From Impatiens glandulifera (taxonomy: Eukaryota > Streptophyta > Magnoliopsida > Ericales > Balsaminaceae), in the NCBI RefSeq assembly GCF_907164915.1, contig NW_025919154.1, positions 1-64,000 on the forward strand: a DNA stretch of 64,000 nucleotides, written 5' to 3'. The position numbers and the translations under genes were made by a program. Positions 31,401 through 43,222 of the stretch are shown here, piece by piece; position 1 is the first letter of the stretch; each line of letters begins with the position of its first letter. The notes under the pieces are model-generated. The model saw only the letters and a program-made list of their open reading frames with translations, ran no database searches and was not told where the DNA came from.

Positions 31401-31553
31401 GAAATTGTGGAGTAAGAAGATCAAGAAGGTCAAAGTCTTGTGGCGGAATCAAGCAATAGAAGAAGCGACATGGGAAATCGAACAAGACATATTCAAGGAT
31501 GATCTAGAGCTATTTGGTACGCCGAATTTCGAGGACAAAATTATTAAATAAGG
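28471..31553 (+). pseudogene. Ty3/gypsy pol remnant, plus strand (RT, RNase H, integrase, chromodomain-like end)
   Basis: Broken frames read in order: RT from 28868 ([50 protein letters not shown]), the FIDDILIYSR active site at 29222, RT connection and RNase H (FIDASKK, TDHKSLKYLFTQ), integrase zinc finger end (CLTCQQVK), integrase core with MNFVVSLP where most relatives have MDF, so the first catalytic Asp seems lost, FHSKTDGQSERV, and a C-terminal part with NVFHVSML and EEATWEIEQD, like a chromodomain tail. At least ten stops or frame changes. Chromovirus-type (Tekay/Del-like) by order and the adjoining long LTR. Confidence 0.85.
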
Positions 31554-31563
31554 AGGTATTATT

Positions 31564-34479
31564 GTAAGCTCTTAAAATATATATATAAGTTATTATCTTA
31601 GGTGAATATATTTCATTGTTATTGTCTCCTTATTATTCATTTCTTTCACTTGATTCCATTTATGTATTTTGTTAACATTATAACATTCAAAATCATGAAA
31701 GGATAAAATTATTGTTTTAGTAAATATAGCTCCCTAAAGTATTTAAAGGTGGATAAAACATCCTTATAATCTTTTAAAGGTGAAAAAGGGCTTGTACGCT
31801 GTCCTCTGCACCCGTTGAAAACAATTTTATTTTTTAAAAACTTGGCTAGCAAAAGATTTATTTATAACGTTTATTTTGTTTAAATTAGAAGTCCATGGGT
31901 CCTAAATAAGAATAAGTTTAGATTACATATATAATTGTACAAAATTATATAAAGGTGCATACATACAATTGCGGTTAGAAAAGTTTGTGTACAAGACCTG
32001 CAAAATATTAGAAAAGGGTGTTAGAATAAATCTCAAACGGAGCCTTAGTCAAAATATTTAATTTGTAAATATTCCGGAAATATTTTAAAATCATTTTCCG
32101 ACCTCTCAGGATTATTTGAAAATGAATTGGGGTTCCAAAATTACAAAAATAGTTTTGTATTTTAAAAAGTGGAACCAAATAGGCCTTTAGACCGGAGGTC
32201 TAAAGGGTCGAATCTATTTTTGTCGTTCAGGGACTAGAGAGACTCGGTGTAGACCGAGGGAGCTCTCAATCAGGGTTCGGGATAATCGGTCAGAGGACCG
32301 GAGTCCTTAAGTTTGGGTGCCAAGGACTCTTGATTCTTGGATGAAATTAACGGTCTAGGTATAAAAGCCTATCGGTCCTGGACAAGCCTATGGCTAGGTT
32401 TCTCGGTCGAAGTTTAGATACCTCTCGGTCCGGGGCTAGCTCTAGGCTGAGATCCTCAGTCTTGGTTTTGGGAAACTCGATCCCAAGGTTGGACCTCTCT
32501 ATTCTAAGACCTGGGAGTCTCGGTCCTTAGTCAGATTTCTCTATCCTAGGTAAAAACCCTCGGTTGAATTTCTTGTTTATATCTCAAGAACATTAAACCA
32601 TGATCTTTGTCTAAACACAAGAACATCGGTCTTTGGTCTTAGTCCTAGGTTAATTTTCTCGTCCTATAGGACTCGGTCCAAGAAAATCGAGTGTTCTTCA
32701 TATGGTATAAAGTTGCAAGTTTATAACTTTTGATACAAATCACAAAAATGTGATATGTAAGTTCCTATCAACTCAACAGAATGTAGGAATCAAAGTCCCT
32801 AATACTAGAACCGATCAATTGAGCCTTAAGATGATCGATTTTTCGAAATTATTTTTAGGCAAGATTTTGGAACATTGAATTAGGCCATCTCATGCCTTAA
32901 TTCTTGTTCCAACTGTTTCCAAATGATGTTTATAATCAAACTCGACCAAAAACAAGAATATCAATCAAGCTCTCTATTAGATTTTAAAACTGAAAATTAA
33001 ACTTTTATTTTGAAAAGTTTTAGTCTAATCAAACATGATCAGGATGTATGTTATGATTTATAACTCATACTAACATGTTTACAAACATGTTAGGTAGCTA
33101 TTTGAATTAAAATCCAAGCTCAAAAGCTCAAGAACACGAAATTCAAATTTTTTAGAGATTTTCAATTCAAATTTATTTTTTTATTGAGGTTGAATTGATG
33201 AAATCTCTTTCGGTAGAAAGTTTGGACATCATCTAAGGATCAATTTCAACAATAGAAAGTACATAGTTGAACCATAAATAAGTTCAACCCGAATGAAATT
33301 GAAAATTTTTCAATTTTGAATCAGAAGATGAATCACAAGTTGTTTGGAAGCTTACTTGTGATTGGAGAACACTCCTATGATCTTAAGGAAGCTTTTCAAA
33401 GCTCTAAATCAAAGTTTAGAACACCAGAATAGTTTCTTCAAAAAAGAGTCGCTAGAGCTCCTTGGAAGATCTTTGAATGGGCTTTTATCGTTGGATATTG
33501 TTCGATGGATTAAAAGAAGAAGACCTAGGGAATATTTATACACAAACTAGGACGGTTTTGAAGCCAAAATTTGTATTCAATTTGGCTTATGAAGTTCATT
33601 CGCTTCCTTTTTGTTTTGCCTTCGTAGGCCTAGTTTAGGGGTAGGATTTGAATTCAATCCTTAGAGGAAATGAGGGCGATGGAGAGACGTGTACAAGGGA
33701 GAAATTTGGAGGGATAAGGATGAGGAACGGGGAAGATAAAGCTTTTGAAAGATCGCCGACATCAAGCGCGACTCTCTGGCATTCACGAAGAAGACGACCA
33801 AAACGATCTTGTTTTATTACAATGAAACATAGCGTTGTCATCCGTTGGCGGTTCGTCAACGTTTGGGCTAACGGGGTTGACGTCTCGTTAGTTGATCATG
33901 TGTGGTCCTGGGCGCGCATCTTATTAGTTACAACCAGCTACACGGAGCATCTTGGTGCCTTGGATGAAGACCAGATGCTCATCTGATGGATGAAATTACT
34001 GCTACTATCAATTTTTTTAATTTCGACCACAATAGATCATTAGTTTTGTTTTTTTAATAAAAGGGTTATTTGAAATAAAATTTTTAACCATTTTCTTTCA
34101 TTTTTATTCACTAAATTAATACACAAAAAATATTTGTGAAAATATATTAAAAATTATATTAACTTATTTTATTTTTGGATATTTTTGAGGTATTTATTTA
34201 GTTATTTTAGGTTGTAAATTATACATAATTTATGTTTAAAATTATAATTAAATTATTTCAACCCCTTTTGGGTTTAATTTGGGTAAAATGAATACAATAT
34301 TTTAATCCCAAATTATTTTTTCTTTTTATTAATTTTCCTAATTCGGGTTTTAATTATAATGATAATTATACCTAATTTTATTTTTACTTCTCCTTTATAT
34401 TATTTTAAATTAAAAAATTCAAAATATTATTTAAAAATTATAAATATTATTATAGTTTGGGTATGTCAAATTTTCATGC
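31564..34479 (+). mobile_element. Old gypsy-type LTR, right copy
   Basis: Begins TGTAAGCTC just after a purine-rich AAGGAGGTATTA that follows the pol end, and ends near CATGCTTATA. About 2.9 kb, a usual size for Tekay/Del chromovirus LTRs. It is matched by the inverted left arm. It includes a GC-richer patch at 33600-33980 and a region of CTCGGTCC-type repeats at 32200-32690. Short ORFs (33362-33550, 33648-33986) are not supported as genes. Borders are approximate. Confidence 0.6.
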
Positions 34480-35100
34480 TTATAATATCGAAATATAAAT
34501 TATTAAATTTATAAAAATAATAATTTAAATATTTTAATAAAGATAGGAATTTATATATTCATATATAATAATAAGTTTAAATGTAAATAAATAAATAAAA
34601 ATAAAAAACTGAATTTAAACAGTAAAATAGGTTTATTTAGTAATGAAGAAACAAAACATTTTAGTTTGTAAAGTTGAACAAAAGAAGATATTTGATTATT
34701 TGGGTCATCCTACTAAAACTAAAAATATATATATATATATAACCAAAATAATAAAAATTAATTTTCAAAATTAAATTAAAATAATCGCATACAATAAAGA
34801 TTCAACCATTTACACAACATTTTGTAATAATCTCGAATAGGAGATTAAATAATTTTTGGAACTACTCAGATACTTTATTGGACTAAATAGGTTAGTTAGA
34901 AATGAATGGATAAGAAGGAGAGAGGATAACAATGAAAAAACATACCTAGAGTTTATTAAGGATGATGGATGATTTCTTCCACCCCTCTTATTACACATTT
35001 CCCAACTTCTCCCATACCTTTCAATTAAGTCCTCTCAATTCGCTACACGCGCCGCCACTCCACCTCATCCGCTTCCTCTAGCTGGCCGACACGGCTTGCC
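34480..35100. promoter_or_regulatory. AT-rich upstream region of the DUF1685 gene
   Basis: No coding content. AT-rich up to about 35020, then a GC-richer stretch (CGCGCCGCCACTCC near 35048) and TTTATACAAT at about 35112, which may be a TATA element or part of the leader, 36 bp before the ATG. The promoter therefore lies within a few hundred bases of an old gypsy LTR. Confidence 0.35.
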
Positions 35101-35147
35101 GTGGCTGGCCATCTTTATACAATCTCTCATTTATCTATATTCAAATT

Positions 35148-36448
35148 ATGGCAATCCACATGGAGATGACTCCCATAAGAGGTTCATCATGGAATGTACA
35201 AGACCAAGACCAAGACCAACCACAAGAGCAAGAACAACAACAGCAACAACAACCCACCAACAAAATTCCAAGGCAACGCAACCGACGATTGTCATTAAGT
35301 GAGGCCACGTGTGACATGGCTTGGGAGAGACAACGACGCCAGAGTCTCCGTGATGGGCGTAAGAAGAACGGAAACAACATGCACATAAATCATAGTTCGA
35401 ATTGTTTGACGGACGAGGATATGAAGGAACTTAAAGGGTGCATTGAGTTGGGATTCGGGTTTAATGAGGAAAAGTTGGCGGAGAATGGACCTAAACATAG
35501 GCTGCGTCACACGCTTCCCGCGTTGGACCTCTATTTTGCAGTTAATAGACAGAGTTTCTCTAGAAGCCCAATAATGTCTCCTACGGAAAATAGGGAAAAC
35601 AACTTGGTCGAAGGATGTGGTGATGATGATCAATGGAAACTTTGCAATGCAGGTTTATATATTGCATTTAACACATCCATAACTCAATTTTAAATTACAC
35701 ATAACTTGGACATATAGGTCTTATTTGCCCTTTATAGAAAGAAACTTTGAGTTAAAATGTTTACGTACTTAACAAATATTAACAATGTTAAAAGTTTGGG
35801 TTTAAAATGTGTACCTAAACTATATTAACAATATGAAATTTGTGTCATTTTTAACATATATGGGCTTATATGTATGACCCTCAATAAAAATGTCAAATGG
35901 AGATACTTATAAAATCATATTCATGGAACTCGTTTGATATGGGTCTTTATTTTATTCTTTTTTTAAAAATTCATTCTTTATTACATTATTATCATTTTAA
36001 CCATTAAAAAATCACTTCATTAATTAAAATATATCTACAGATTTAAAATTTAAATATAAAAAACATATTAATAATTCAACAAACTAAATATTCAAATAAC
36101 TTACTTTTTTTATCAAACAAATTTTTTTTTTGGGTCAAAATCCCATAAAATCCTCAAATAACCAAGATTAAACAAGAACTTGTTTGATGTTGATTGTTTT
36201 AGAGATTATTTTAGATTTTATTGAGTATTTAATAAATTATCTTATTATTACATTAATATCATTAAAAAAGTCATAAAAACCAAGATGAAACAAATTATTG
36301 GTGTGATGTTTAACGGTATAGGGTAATTATTGAATATATATTGACAGTACTTGTGATTGATACAGGTGATAGTCCTCAAGAAGTGAAGACAAAGCTAAGG
36401 CATTGGGCTCAAGCCGTTGCTTGTTCTGTGAGGCAGACGTCTTGTTAA
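35148..36448 (+). CDS. DUF1685-family protein, two exons
   Basis: Exon 1 is 35148-35652, intron 35653-36365 (713 bp, GTTTAT...TACAG), exon 2 36366-36448; 588 coding bases, 195 residues. The N-terminus has a Gln-rich run (residues 24-36) and a basic stretch. The family core is clear: LTDEDMKELKGCIELGFGF (88-105), TLPALDLYFAVNRQ (122-135), and in exon 2 the conserved ending LRHWAQAVACSV. The splice phase joins exon 1 NAG to exon 2 DSPQEV without breaking the frame. Plant DUF1685 proteins are small and of unknown biochemical role. No signal peptide or membrane segment. The ATG at 35148 is the first in frame; Met at 35160 or 35166 is possible. This is the only apparently intact host gene in the window. 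Confidence 0.9.
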
Positions 36449-37009
36449 AGGAAGACGCTCATTTTGAACCATGCATGCATAATATAGAGAGTGAAGGAGA
36501 GAGAGAGAGAGAGAAACGGTGTTAATTTAAAGAGAGATATGGGTGTTGAGAAAGTGTAAAACCATGGCCACTCAAATGCACATAGCAGCTAGTCATGGCT
36601 TTGGGATTAGACTGTCCCATAATTCATTTAGTTCAACCTGGATTTAGCCAGTTTGAATGTAAGTATTTTGTTTCCTTATATTGTTAATTCAAAATTTATT
36701 TTAAATTACCATAAATATTATTATATATATTAACAATTAAATTTAATTAAATAGAATTTTTTATTTGAAGAAACAAATAAATATAGGTCTGTATGTTTAA
36801 ATGTTTCCCACATAATATGAGTTAGAGAACAAATATTTCTTCAAAGGGATTTGAGCGACAAATGTTTTTTCTTGAAAGCACGAAAGAAAAGAGTTCTTAC
36901 TAATCATTTTATATAAATATAGTTAATTAAGAAATTCATTTTGTTGTTTTGAATATATATTTTTTAATTCGGGTTTATTTTAGGTGATGACTATCATAAT
37001 CCCACACTC
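36449..37009 (+). other. 3' flank of the DUF1685 gene
   Basis: Contains the likely 3' untranslated region with a GA microsatellite at about 36499-36515 and AT-rich sequence beyond. No gene. No poly(A) signal was assigned. Confidence 0.5.
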
Positions 37010-37204
37010 ACACCTCTCTAGTGAAAAAGAGACATTTACCTACAAATATTACCGAGAGTTTTATACATCTCTCGGTAATGATCCTGACAGAAAGAAATCA
37101 TTCGTTATTAAAAATAATTTCTATGAGGTGTATAAAACATTTGGTAATGTGATTTTTCACCGAATATTTTTTACAAAACTTTCGGTAATACCACCAATCC
37201 CAAA

Positions 37205-37810
37205 GATTAAAATAATTCTAAGTGTTGGGATGTAGGTATTTGCGAAAGTTTTCAAATATCTCTTGGTTTTAGCACTGGTTTGCGAAAGTTTTTTAAATAT
37301 CTCTCGGTTTTGGCTCTTTATAAAAAAACAAAAAATAATTCTAAGTGTTGGGATGAGGGTATTTGTGATAGTTTTTCAAATATTTTTCGGTTTTGACTCT
37401 TACCAAAAAAATAGAAAATAATTCTAAGTGTTGGGATGGGGTATTTGCGAAAATTTTCAAAAAACTCTTAGTTTTGGCTCTTCCCGAAAACATGGAAAAT
37501 AATTCTAAGTGTTGAGATGGGGGTATTTGCGAAAGATTTTCAAAAAACTCTATGTTTTGGCTTTTCACAAAAAAAACAAAAAATAATTCTAAGTGTTGTG
37601 ATGGGGGTATTTGCGAAACTTTTCAAATATCTCTAGGTTTTGTCTCTTCCCAAAAAAACAGAAAAATAATTCTAATTGCTGGGATGGGGGTATTTGCGAA
37701 AGTTTTTCAAATATCTCTCGGTTTTGGCTCTTTCCAAGAAAACAGAAAATAATTCTAAGTGTTGGGATGGGGTGTTTGCGAAATTTTTTCAAATATCTCT
37801 CGGTATTTGA
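37205..37810 (+). repeat. Tandem repeat, about 80-90 bp unit, about 7 copies
   Basis: Each unit holds AATAATTCTAAGTGTTGGGATG, a TATTTGCGAAAGTTTTTCAAA block and CTCTCGGTTTTGGCTCTT. The same unit occurs in reverse orientation at 61140-61640 and 62940-63010, which fits opposite subterminal regions of one CACTA family. Confidence 0.9.
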
Positions 37811-38099
37811 CTTCTTCATTTTTAATTTAAATGGTGTTTAACTTTCTAATTAGCTTGTCTAAACTCCTAACTAAGATAATCAAGTGTGTATTATTTTTTA
37901 AGTATAGGGATTGTGATTAATTTTATAAATGTATATGACTGTGTTTGATTATATAAAGAAGTGTATATATAAAACGTGTTTGATTATAATAAGGATGTGT
38001 GTAAAGTTTGATTATAATAAGGATGTGTTTGATGATATGAAATGTGTTAAATGAATGTTGTTCAAGCTAATTAGAAAAGTTAAAGACCAATTAAATTAA

Positions 38100-39085
38100 A
38101 AAAATGAAAAGTTAAATATCGAGACATTTCTAAATATCTTTCGGTTTTGAATGATAATACCGAGAGATATTCCTATATCTCTCAGTATTTGACCTTAGGC
38201 TAAACGGTCTGGAAGAGGTCAAAATCGAGAGATATAGGCATATCTCTCGGTATTATCATTCAAAACCGAAAGATATTTAGAAATCTCTCGGTATTTGACT
38301 TCTTCATTTTTTGAATTTAATTGGTGTTTAACTTTCTAAGTAGCTTGTCTAAACTCCTAACTAAGATAATCAAGTGTTTTTTTAATTTTTAATTATAGTG
38401 ATTGTGATTAATTTTAAAGATGTATATGATTGTGTTTGATTATATAAGATATATATATATATATGTTTGTGTTAGATTATAATAACAATGTATGTAGAGT
38501 TTGATTATAATTAGGATATGTTTAATGATAATTGGAATGTTTTAAAATAGATGAATATGTGTTGTTGATGTTTTAAGATAAAAAATCTAAGGTTAGAACC
38601 GAGAGATTTAAGTATATATTTCAGTGATAGAGGTCAATTTCGAGAAATATACCAAAATCTCTCGGGTTTTTCCTTTTTAAAATTTGTGTGAGATTCATCA
38701 AAACCGAGAGATATATCCAAATCTCTCGGTATTTCCTCTTTTAAAATTTGTGTGAGATCAATCCAAACCGAGAGATATACCCAATTATCTCGGTTATACC
38801 CTTTTATTAAATCCGGGAGATTTACCCAAATCTCTCGGTTTTTCCCTATTCAAATTTGTGATAGATCAAAATGAAAGAATTACCCAAATCTCTCGAGTTT
38901 TCCCTCTTATGAAAACTGAGAGATTTACCCAAATCTCTTGGTTTTTCCCTTTTCAAAATTTATGATAGATCAAAACGATAGAATTACCCAAATCTATTGG
39001 GTTTTCTCTTTTATCAAAACGAGAGATTTACCCAATTCTCCCAGTTTTGATAAGAGGGAAAACCCGAGAGATTTACCCAAAATCC
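38100..39085 (+). repeat. CACTA subterminal foldback repeats
   Basis: Repeated pairs of ACCGAGAGAT and ATCTCTCGGT arranged as short hairpins, with spacers such as TTACCCAAATCTCTCGG. At 38120-38300 a longer palindrome is present (AAATACCGAGAGAT... mirrored about the centre near 38205). Such arrays are transposase binding regions in CACTA elements. Confidence 0.75.
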
Positions 39086-39119
39086 TAGATAAAATCCTTT
39101 TAAAATAAAAAAAACCATT

Positions 39120-40050
39120 TTCCTTTCCCGATCATTATTGCGCCCGCCCCTTCCCTCTACCATCTCCCCCGATCGCTGCTCAATCTGCATAACGCCAGAA
39201 GTCTCCCTCCACAAACGCTGGAAGAAGCCCTCCACGAACACCGGTAGCCGTCCTCGACGATCTCTTCCCACCGTCGATCTACCTGCAACCGCTGCCCACG
39301 CCCTCGATGAACGCTGCCCTCAATGGTCTCTTCCCACTATCGATCTACATGTAGCCGCCTCCCCTCTTCATCGATTTCTTCTTATAAGGTTAGTTTATTA
39401 ATTTGTTTATTATATGGTTAGATTTATGTTAGTTTTATGTTTGATTTAAGTTGGATATTGTTAGATTTAGATTAGATTTTGTAAGATTTAAGTTAGATTT
39501 AAGTTAGGTTTATGTTAGGTTTGATTTATGTTATATTTAAGTTTGATTGATGTTAGTTTTAGGTTTGATTTATGTTAGATTTTGTTAGATTTAGGTTTGT
39601 TTTAAGTTTGTGAATGAATGAATTGATTATTATTATTGATTTATGTTAGATTTATGTATTAAATGAATTGATTTTGTATTGATTTAAGTTTGATAGTTGT
39701 AATGTATTGATTTTTTGAATGAATAAATTGACTTTGTAATTAGATATATATGCATGTTAGATTAGTAACTAGATTTTGTCAAAATTATTGAAATATGCTT
39801 GAAACATGTGGTTTCTCACTTTTGTTTATTTGTTATTGTGTCTTAAATTAGATTTGATGAAAATAGGTTGAATACTAATCTGATTAATTTGTTGACTTAT
39901 TGAGTATTAGTTGTATAGTTTATGCCTAATTTATATTTAGAGAATGTAAGATGAAGTAGTGATATAATATTAGAGAATGTAAGCCTAATTTGTATTTAGA
40001 TTAAACTAAGTAAATATTAATTAATGCGGGTTGTTTCCCATATTATTAGA
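39120..40050 (+). other. GC-rich leader and intron-like region of the CACTA gene
   Basis: 39130-39390 is unusually GC-rich (CGCCCGCCCC..., repeated CCCACCGTCGATCTACCTGC type blocks) and ends AAG|GTTAGT, a possible donor. 39391-40048 is T-rich with many GATTTATGTTAGATTT-like repeats and ends TTATTAG just before the first transposase ATG. I infer a 5' untranslated exon and intron. Confidence 0.4.
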
Positions 40051-40053
40051 AAT

Positions 40054-42722
40054 ATGGAATTACCCGATAAAACTTGGATGAGCTTACGTCAAGATCATCA
40101 AGATTACGAGGAAGAGGTTGACAAATTCCTTGAGTTTGCAGTGGTAGTACAAGACGACAAATAGTGAAATGTCCTTGCATGAAATGCTTGAACACGACTT
40201 CTATGGAGATAGTCGATGTGAAGACTCACCTCAACATTTATGCAATAAATCTTAATTATGAATTCTGGTATTTTCATAGAGAAAAGAGACTTACAACTAA
40301 CGTGGTTAATGATGATGATCATGATGATGTTAGTGACTTGGATGATGAAGGTCAATCGAAGGATGGCCTACGAAATTCAACGATCCTAAAACGAAGTTTA
40401 ATAATACAGGCAAGAGGTCAATGAAGAACGTTATATACAAGATTTTATAAACGATACATTTTCCAATGTTAATGATAGCCCAAATAACCATGAACCAGTC
40501 GAAGATGCGCAGAGATTCTATAAATTGCATGCTGATTCTAAAATATTGAAGGTTGTGTAAATTTGGAAGAGAAGAAGATTACGGTATTAAAGAGTCACGA
40601 TTGTCACAATTTATTGGAATATATTTTTCATTTACCAACCCGTGGATTACTTTTAGATCATGTGCATGATGTTATAGTAAATTTGTCCCGTTCTTTCGTT
40701 TGTTGAGCTTCAAAGAGTTGATTGCAGCAGACATCGAATAATTGTACTTAGATATTATAACGACACTTTGTAAATTTGAAATGATTTTCCCACCATCATG
40801 ATGCATCTCCCGGTTCATTTGTCATTTGAGGCATTACTTGGGGGGCCTGTCCAGTATCGATGGATGTATCCGATATAACATTACATGGTTACAATGAAAA
40901 GATATTTGCATATTAAAACCATCTCGAAGCCTCAATAAGTGAGAGCTATCTTGTAAATAAGAGTATTAGCATATGTGCTAGGTATATGGAGGAGGAAGAC
41001 CAAGAACATGAACAAACTTCAATCTCAGGCCTTCCAATAGTTTCATCGTTGGAAGGGTATAACAAGTCAGATATTTTGTCATACTATAAAGTTTTAACGG
41101 ATATAATACAAATACAATACTTTTCTCACAAAGAAGTTTTCTTATTAAATTTTAAGTGGTTTGATATACATTCAGGGGAACGAGGAGTGAAAGTGGATAA
41201 ATATGGATTATTAAGTATCAATGTAAACCGGATTTTGAAAATCAAAAGTTAGAACCCGTATATATTGGCGAGTCAAAAAAACAAGTATTTTACGTCCTGA
41301 TATGACATACGACCCGGTTGGAAGCTTGTGAAAAACATAAATCCACGGTTTACAAATATATAGTTAAGATTAATTAGCTAGATTTATGTTTTTACTTTAA
41401 TGTTCTTACTTTAATTATTATCCAATTTATTAATGATATGTATTTGCAAGCAAAATGGATGGTGATCGCCAATAAACTATTTGGAAGAGTATTTGGAAAA
41501 TACCAAAGAATCTAGACAGGATATTCAAAAACCTGCTTGCACAGGTAGATCACCTTAAGATTCGAGGAGAGTCTTCCAGAGGCATAGTGTTTGTCGTGGA
41601 CTCGTTAAATATTACTGACTCAACAGGTGGTACACGTGATGAGGATAAGGCTAAATAGTTTATTGAGAGTATTTTTATTGATCAAGAGTGTCAGGAGGAG
41701 GATCAGGTAAAGTATCTAAAAGATCAGGACGAGGAGGATCATGAGCACTAGTCCACTCAGGACCCATCATTGATAGACGGAGGATCTAGAGGATCATGAG
41801 TACAAATGATCATATCGATCAATATCGAGCGACTAGATTAGCATACTCCAGACATATATGGGATAAGTGGCGCTATGATTTAGACATAAATTATATCCGA
41901 GTTCATCATGAAGACGAGGCAGTAGTACTTGCCAATCCCCCACGAGACTACGATCCAGCTAATTGGGAGTTCGTGTGTCTGAACCATTAATTCATAGATA
42001 AATTTAAGATACGGTTCATAATTGAAATAAAAATTGATAACACTTATTCTAACTTCATTTTTATTTCAAATGCAGAGAAACAATGGTATCAATGTTGAGA
42101 ACATGAATACACTGAAATTTCAGCATTATACGGGAAGTAGGCCGTTTTCACAAGTGTAGGAAGATTTGGTATGTAAATTATTTCAAATAACTTAATATAA
42201 AAAATGTTATTAATTTCATAAATCATTTATTTCAACAGGCGGGTGAAATAGGATGGGCCCCCCACTGTTGATGAAGTTTTCAAGAGGATTTGTACCCCGA
42301 AAGCTATAAAAGAAAACTCCAACCCGATCCCAGAAGAACGAGTGCAAGAGAAGATTGTAAGTTAATTGAATTGAATTAAAAATTTCATAAAATTATATAT
42401 ATATATATATCTTATATAAATGAAATTAATTTTAAATGTGCATGAAGAGATGGAAGAAGTAAGAAGCAACGAACCGATATCTCCGACTTTAACTTGACGT
42501 TGAAAGCTTTCGGATGCCAAATGCTTGGGACAACTATCGGTATGTGATCTGACATCTGACCCACACACTTTCGAGAGGATCGTCAGAGTGGAAAGAATTC
42601 TCCACGACTCACTTATCAGTTATTGTTGGAGGAGAATGAAAATCTTAAGGCAGAAGTGAAACAAATGGCGTTGATAATGGAGGACATTAAAAGGAGGGAT
42701 ATGGAAATAGTGAAAATGGAGA
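40054..42722 (+). pseudogene. CACTA transposase (TNP2-type) pseudogene
   Basis: Broken frames read in the usual order. 40054: DKTWMSL...DYEEEVDKFLEFA, then CPCMKCLN after a frameshift and VKTHLNIYAINLNYEFWYFH (transposase-associated domain). 40480: DAQRFYKL (TNP2 side). 40750-40870: TLCKFEMIFPP, LPVHLSFEA and GPVQYRWMYP (DUF4218 type). 41063-41280: YYKVLTDIIQIQYF, FKWFDI, KYGLLSINVNRI and ILASQK (DUF4216 type). 42100-42360: a C-terminal tail. Stops throughout, so inactive. It would cut and move CACTA ends if whole. Confidence 0.85.
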
Positions 42723-43222
42723 NNNNNNNNNNNNNNNNNNNNNNNNNNNNNNNNNNNNNNNNNNNNNNNNNNNNNNNNNNNNNNNNNNNNNNNNNNNNNN
42801 NNNNNNNNNNNNNNNNNNNNNNNNNNNNNNNNNNNNNNNNNNNNNNNNNNNNNNNNNNNNNNNNNNNNNNNNNNNNNNNNNNNNNNNNNNNNNNNNNNNN
42901 NNNNNNNNNNNNNNNNNNNNNNNNNNNNNNNNNNNNNNNNNNNNNNNNNNNNNNNNNNNNNNNNNNNNNNNNNNNNNNNNNNNNNNNNNNNNNNNNNNNN
43001 NNNNNNNNNNNNNNNNNNNNNNNNNNNNNNNNNNNNNNNNNNNNNNNNNNNNNNNNNNNNNNNNNNNNNNNNNNNNNNNNNNNNNNNNNNNNNNNNNNNN
43101 NNNNNNNNNNNNNNNNNNNNNNNNNNNNNNNNNNNNNNNNNNNNNNNNNNNNNNNNNNNNNNNNNNNNNNNNNNNNNNNNNNNNNNNNNNNNNNNNNNNN
43201 NNNNNNNNNNNNNNNNNNNNNN
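42723..43222. other. Assembly gap, exactly 500 N
   Basis: A run of 500 N, the usual placeholder for a gap of unknown or estimated size. Long ORFs drawn across it are artefacts. It falls right after CACTA coiled-coil-like sequence. Confidence 0.99.

Larger units (their letters stand above)
37010..42722 (+). mobile_element. Decayed CACTA (En/Spm-type) transposon, left part
   Basis: The left end at about 37018 (CTCTAGTGAAAAAGAG) is a mutated form of the CACTAGTGATAAAAGAG terminus seen at 60033. It is followed by subterminal repeats rich in ACCGAGAG/CTCTCGGT, a GC-rich leader, an intron-like stretch and a broken transposase. The right end is not seen; it would lie in the assembly gap or be lost. 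No 3-bp target duplication can be tested. Confidence 0.7.

Noticed and set aside
33648..33986. 112-codon ORF in the right gypsy LTR
   Set aside because: GC-richer LTR patch, no homologous open frame in the inverted left arm.
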